Shown: piece by piece, positions 12,613 through 16,026 of the stretch
Numbering within the stretch: the first letter of the stretch is position 1
How the letters are laid out: the number at the start of each line of letters is the position of its first letter
Assembly: GCA_910585065.1 (NCBI GenBank)
Contig: CAJUCG010000047.1
Coordinates: forward strand, 1-16,026
Reading direction: 5' to 3'
DNA: 16,026 nucleotides
Origin: an uncultured Lachnospiraceae bacterium
Lineage (GTDB): Bacteria; Bacillota; Clostridia; Lachnospirales; Lachnospiraceae
The notes under the pieces: model-generated
Database searches by the model: none
Told to the model about the DNA's origin: nothing
What the model saw: only the letters and a program-made list of their open reading frames with translations
Position numbers and translations under genes: made by a program

Positions 12613-15198
12613 TCAGCGCGAGCTTCCCTCGCTGGGAGTAATAAATTCATATTCTCCGGCAGTAAGTTCCCTTTCCGCCTCCCCCGGCAGCACAAGGCGC
12701 GCACGGCAGCCAAACGGCACGCTGCAGCGGTAGCGCACCTTGTAGCAGGATACTTCCTCCCCGCGCACAGTAGCTTTTATTTCTGCCTTATTCTCCTGTT
12801 CTTCCAGAATTTCCCAGTCAACTTTCCATTCCCCCGCTGCGGACTGATATGTAAATGCCACTTTTTTTAACTCCCGACAAAAATGCGGCACAAGCACCGC
12901 CGTCCGGAAGCCTGGCATATCGGCGGATAGTCCAGCCACATCCCCACACAGCCATTCCGCAACTGAGCCATAAGCATAGTGATTTAGGCTGTTCATCCCC
13001 GTGCTGGAGATCGATCCATCGGCGAGCAAGCTGTTCCAGCGTTCCCAGATTGTGGTCGCTCCCAGCTTTACCTCGTAGAGCCAGCCCGGATAATCCTCAT
13101 TCAGCAACAATGCAAATGCGATATCTCCCCGCCCGATTTTCGTCAGAGTCGGACAGAGCATTGGCGTGCCGACAAATCCGGTTTTCAGCCTCCGTCCATC
13201 CTCCTCCATACGTCTTATCAAAGATTCTTCCACCCGCTTTTGATCCGGCGAAAGCTTCAGTGCTGCTGCCAGGATAAGCCCCGTCTGTGTCGGCACGGCG
13301 CATCGCCCGGATACCGTAAAATATTCTTTGTGGATTTCTTCAAGTATGCATTTTGCAAGTTCCCCATACTGTTTTTTGTCTTCCTCTTTTCCTAAAACCC
13401 CCGCCGCTTTTTTTAGCAGCAGGACACTGCGGTAATACATTGCATCAGCAACGTATCCCACGTCCGTTCCGCCGCGCATCTCCGCCGGGTTCGCTGCGTC
13501 GAGTGCGAGCCAATCCCCGAAATGGAAATGCCTGCGCCATCCGTGATCCTCACCGTCCACCTGTCTGATAAACTCCACCCATCCGCGCATACTTTCATAC
13601 TGGTCTTCTAAAATTGAAGGGTCGCCAAAAAATTCATAGCATACCCACGGGATCACACACGCCGCATCCCCCCAGGCTGCCGAGGAACCCCAGTGATCTC
13701 CAAAGCCCGTGCCGAAGGACGGAACAACATTTGGCACTTCGCCCCCATGCCCTTTTTGCTCTTGTGCCATATCATAAAGATATTTTGTGTAGAAGGCATA
13801 ACAATCTCTAAGATAACTCGCAGTCGGTGCAAACACCTGCGCGTCGCCTGTCCAGCCCATCCGCTCGTCCCGCTGCGGGCAGTCCGTCGGCACATCGAGG
13901 AAATTCCCCTTCTGTCCCCACTCCACATTGGCAATCAGTCGGTTGACCAGAGCATTTCCTGTTACAAGCGTACCAAGTTTTGGCAAGTCAGAATACAAAA
14001 CAAGCGCGGTGAAATCCTTTGGTCTTATCTGCCTGACTCCCTCCACCTTCACGTAGCGGTAGCCGTAGAATGTGAATTTGGGCGAGAGCAGAACTGGCTT
14101 TCCAGCGGACTGATAAATATATTCCGCCTTCGCACTGCGCAGGTTGTCCCGGTAAAAATTTCCGTTTTGTAAAACTTCTCCAAATAAAAGCTTCACCTGC
14201 CTTCCTGATGGCACATCGACATAAAAACGGAAAATTCCAGTAATATTCTGTCCTAAATCAAGCACAGTCTCCCCTGCCGGGGTATGGATGATCTCCTTCA
14301 CTGGCAGCTCTTCGCGCACCGCGACCGGCGTGCTGTAACGCTCGGTCAGCTCACCCTTTGGCGGCGGGACAAGAGAAGCACTCTCCTGTCCCACCGCCAC
14401 TGCATCCCCCACGGACAGAGTATCATCCCTGTGTTCTCCATCATAAATATTGGAGAAGGTAATTGTGGACCATGCAAGCTTCCAATCCTCATTTGTCCCA
14501 ATTACCTCTTCTATACCGTTTGTATAGCGGATGTGCAGCTCAGCAAGCAGTTTTAGTCCGTCACCGTAATAAGGTTTCTGTTTCCTCTCATCATACCCGA
14601 AACGCCCGTTGTACCAGCCGTTCCCAAGCAACACAGAAAGCACGCCGCTCTCCCTTAACTGTGCGGTCACATCGTAGGTCTGGTACTGCACCCAGTGGTC
14701 ATAGGCATTGCAGTACGGTGCTAAATATTCTTCTCCGATCTTCTCACCGTTCCAAGCTGCCTCATACAGCCCCAGCCCGCTAAGATAAAGGCGCGCCAAA
14801 GCAACCTCACCCTTTAGGGCAATCTCCCGAAAAAATACGGGGTGGCGCACAGGCGTGCCCGCACACCCAATCCATTTTGCCTGCCATTCCTCGCCAATCT
14901 TTCCAGTTTCAAACCAGTTTTCTTCGCTTGTCGCCTCCTCCTTCGCATCCGTCCTCACCGTGACCGTCCAGGTGTAGCGCGTGCGCGGACACATCTCCAA
15001 TTCCACTTTAGCCGCAAGGCTGTCAAGCTGCGCAAAGCCTGTGTCAGCAATCACTTCCCCGCCCTGTTTTACAATAATCCTTGCCGCCGTCTGTTCCTTT
15101 CCCACCGCCCCTATGACTGTCCACGAAAACACTGCGCGCTTCATAATGTAGCCGAGCGGGTTTGTCAGATGGTTTACTTTACAATTTGTAACCCTCAT
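12613..15198 (-). CDS. Alpha-L-rhamnosidase, glycoside hydrolase family 78
   Basis: 861 residues. It removes terminal alpha-L-rhamnose from plant or bacterial glycans or flavonoid glycosides by an inverting mechanism. The start MRVTNCKVNHLTNPLGY is typical. Order: an Fn3-like N-domain (about 1-115), a lectin-like Bac_rhamnosid_N region (about 120-300, with YLSGLGLYEAAWNG), a concanavalin-like domain (about 310-410), an (alpha/alpha)6 catalytic barrel (about 415-760) and a C-terminal beta-domain (about 765-850). The barrel carries DVPTDCPQRDERMGW with the probable general acid Glu445, and ATTIWERW with the probable base Glu719. No signal peptide is present, so it likely acts inside the cell on imported rhamnosides. 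AAGGGGG lies 10 nt before the ATG; a TATAAT promoter lies at 15254-15283. It is monocistronic between two terminators, with no transporter or rhamnose catabolic gene in view. Confidence 0.95.
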   Translation of the reverse strand: MRVTNCKVNHLTNPLGYIMKRAVFSWTVIGAVGKEQTAARIIVKQGGEVIADTGFAQLDSLAAKVELEMCPRTRYTWTVTVRTDAKEEATSEENWFETGKIGEEWQAKWIGCAGTPVRHPVFFREIALKGEVALARLYLSGLGLYEAAWNGEKIGEEYLAPYCNAYDHWVQYQTYDVTAQLRESGVLSVLLGNGWYNGRFGYDERKQKPYYGDGLKLLAELHIRYTNGIEEVIGTNEDWKLAWSTITFSNIYDGEHRDDTLSVGDAVAVGQESASLVPPPKGELTERYSTPVAVREELPVKEIIHTPAGETVLDLGQNITGIFRFYVDVPSGRQVKLLFGEVLQNGNFYRDNLRSAKAEYIYQSAGKPVLLSPKFTFYGYRYVKVEGVRQIRPKDFTALVLYSDLPKLGTLVTGNALVNRLIANVEWGQKGNFLDVPTDCPQRDERMGWTGDAQVFAPTASYLRDCYAFYTKYLYDMAQEQKGHGGEVPNVVPSFGTGFGDHWGSSAAWGDAACVIPWVCYEFFGDPSILEDQYESMRGWVEFIRQVDGEDHGWRRHFHFGDWLALDAANPAEMRGGTDVGYVADAMYYRSVLLLKKAAGVLGKEEDKKQYGELAKCILEEIHKEYFTVSGRCAVPTQTGLILAAALKLSPDQKRVEESLIRRMEEDGRRLKTGFVGTPMLCPTLTKIGRGDIAFALLLNEDYPGWLYEVKLGATTIWERWNSLLADGSISSTGMNSLNHYAYGSVAEWLCGDVAGLSADMPGFRTAVLVPHFCRELKKVAFTYQSAAGEWKVDWEILEEQENKAEIKATVRGEEVSCYKVRYRCSVPFGCRARLVLPGEAERELTAGEYEFITPSEGSSR

Positions 15199-15253
15199 CC
15201 AATTTCATCCCCCTTTTTGCAAGAAAATTATTTTGAATTATCATCCCATATCT

Positions 15254-15283
15254 ATTATAAAGGGAAATATCCTGCCCTGTAAA
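15254..15283 (-). promoter_or_regulatory. Sigma-A promoter for the rhamnosidase gene
   Basis: On the minus strand, TTTACA (15283-15278), an 18-nt spacer and a perfect TATAAT (15259-15254), about 55 nt upstream of the start codon. The spacer has a GGG...CCC pair flanking an AT core, which could be a weak operator. Confidence 0.6.
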
Positions 15284-15392
15284 TGGAATTTCTTATTTAT
15301 CCCAGATTAAAATTTATAAAATTTCTCCCCGTTTCCTAACAAAGCAGGCAAAAAACAATTTTAATTGCAGCCAATCAGAGGTTGTACCTGGA

Positions 15393-15441
15393 GAAACAAA
15401 AAAATGGACAACCACAGAAAACTTTCCGTGCTTGTCCATTT
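15393..15441 (-). terminator. Intrinsic terminator of htpG
   Basis: Reading the minus strand from 15441, AAATGGACAA pairs with TTGTCCATTT (arms 15432-15441 and 15402-15411). The stem is extended inside by CAC/GTG and GAAA/TTTC after a single mismatch. A run of seven Ts follows, broken only by a G before more Ts. It lies 28 nt after the htpG stop codon. Confidence 0.85.
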
Positions 15442-15468
15442 ATTTTTAAACTGCCGTTCTAGCCCCTG

Positions 15469-16026
15469 CTATTTCGCCAACAGCATCATAATCTCATTGC
15501 TTCTTTCAATAAATTTTGTCATCGCCTCCGGTGCAAGCGGTTTGTGGCTGATCAGTGCCAGATCGTAAAGCTGCTCACAGAACATCGGGGTATGCTCATC
15601 CTCTTTATGTGCAAATACATATTGTACCAGCGAATTGTTTGCATTTAAGACCAGTGTTTCCTCACTTGCAAACATACTCTGATCCATACCGTACATATTG
15701 TACATCTTCATCATATCTTGCATTCTGCGGCTTTCTTCTGAGAGTGTTACCATCGCGGAAACTTTCGCGTCTTTTAATTTCTCGACTTTTACCTCAAGTT
15801 TCTCCTTCCCAAGTACTTTGCGGAACAATTCAGTTAAATCATCCGTTTCCTTTTTCAATTCTTCCGCGTCTTCCGTGCTGACTTCCTCTTTAAATGTATC
15901 TGTCAAATCAGCATCGATGCGCTGGAAGCGAATCTTATTATTTGCCTGCTCAAGCTGAGAAATAAATGGCTGGTCGATCGTATGGGTAAGGATCACCGCG
16001 TCAATTCCCTGCTCCCTGAACATACG
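15469..16026 (-). CDS. htpG: Hsp90-family chaperone HtpG, C-terminal part (5' end outside window)
   Basis: About 185 codons are visible and the frame is open through the right edge, so the start lies outside the window. The sequence reads from the middle-domain end into the C-terminal dimerisation domain: MFREQGIDAVIL, DQPFISQLEQ and DADLTDTF, an acidic linker, LFRKVLGKEKLEVKVEKLKD, SAMVTLSEESRRMQDMMKMY, then LVLNANNSLVQYV and LYDLALISHKPL, ending LLAK. The LNANNSLV (Asn-x-x-His/Ser-Pro/Leu-like) strand and the amphipathic helices match bacterial HtpG, and eukaryote-type MEEVD is absent as expected. It is a cytosolic ATP-dependent chaperone. A strong intrinsic terminator follows, isolating it from the rhamnosidase gene. 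Regulation cannot be seen because the promoter is outside the window. Confidence 0.95.
   Translation of the reverse strand, partial: RMFREQGIDAVILTHTIDQPFISQLEQANNKIRFQRIDADLTDTFKEEVSTEDAEELKKETDDLTELFRKVLGKEKLEVKVEKLKDAKVSAMVTLSEESRRMQDMMKMYNMYGMDQSMFASEETLVLNANNSLVQYVFAHKEDEHTPMFCEQLYDLALISHKPLAPEAMTKFIERSNEIMMLLAK

Noticed and set aside
13693..14172. 159-codon plus-strand open frame inside the rhamnosidase gene
   Set aside because: Antisense shadow of a clearly coding GC-richer gene, with no start signals.
15177..15206. Nine-codon open frame (ATG at 15206) overlapping the rhamnosidase start
   Set aside because: Its ATG directly abuts the AAGGGGG site with no spacing, and no coding evidence supports it.
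15356..15367. CAATT-TT-AATTG hairpin followed by T-run as a second htpG terminator
   Set aside because: The five A/T-rich base pairs with a 2-nt loop are too weak, and the strong terminator just upstream suffices.

Overview
The window looks like a chromosomal piece from a low-to-moderate GC Gram-positive anaerobe of the Clostridia, most likely Lachnospiraceae. This rests on the strong AGGAGG-type ribosome binding sites, sigma-A type promoters with AT-rich spacers, frequent GTG/TTG starts, and gene content (hybrid sensor kinase paired with a sugar-binding lipoprotein, ferredoxin-fused aldo/keto reductase, cytoplasmic GH78 rhamnosidase). The lineage is an inference; no rRNA or other marker is present. 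Most genes are on the minus strand; only the YdcF-like gene and the small CPCC protein gene are on the plus strand.

Layout. At 1-1284 is the beginning of a minus-strand operon that runs off the left edge. It encodes two MinD/CpaE-like proteins with degenerate or absent P-loops, of the kind found in Firmicute Tad-like pilus loci. After an AT-rich spacer holding a promoter and a 12-bp dyad comes an ArsR-type regulator with a large C-terminal domain (1566-2492). It is divergent from a membrane-anchored YdcF/DUF218 protein (2656-3417), which in turn converges with exodeoxyribonuclease III (3431-4189). At 4280-8150 a hybrid sensor histidine kinase and a solute-binding lipoprotein form a two-gene operon behind a clear promoter and a long leader. 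There is no permease gene, so the lipoprotein is probably a sensing partner. Next come purB and a ferredoxin-fused aldo/keto reductase in one operon (8512-11099).

The most unusual element is the 258-bp non-coding stretch at 11100-11357. It contains two large bulged hairpins of nearly identical geometry but different sequence. They are bordered by three copies of a short linker spaced exactly 102 nt and 102 nt apart, which looks like a tandemly duplicated structured element with compensatory changes.

To the right are a histidine-phosphatase family protein (11358-11996), divergent from a small CPCC zinc-ribbon-like protein (12249-12542), then a bidirectional terminator, a GH78 alpha-L-rhamnosidase (12613-15198), and the 3' part of htpG with a classic intrinsic terminator (15393-16026, truncated by the window).

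For several genes the ribosome binding site favours a start inside the longest open frame (1284, 2492, 4189, 5593, 8150), and those starts are used here. No tRNA, rRNA, CRISPR array, transposase or prophage gene was seen.
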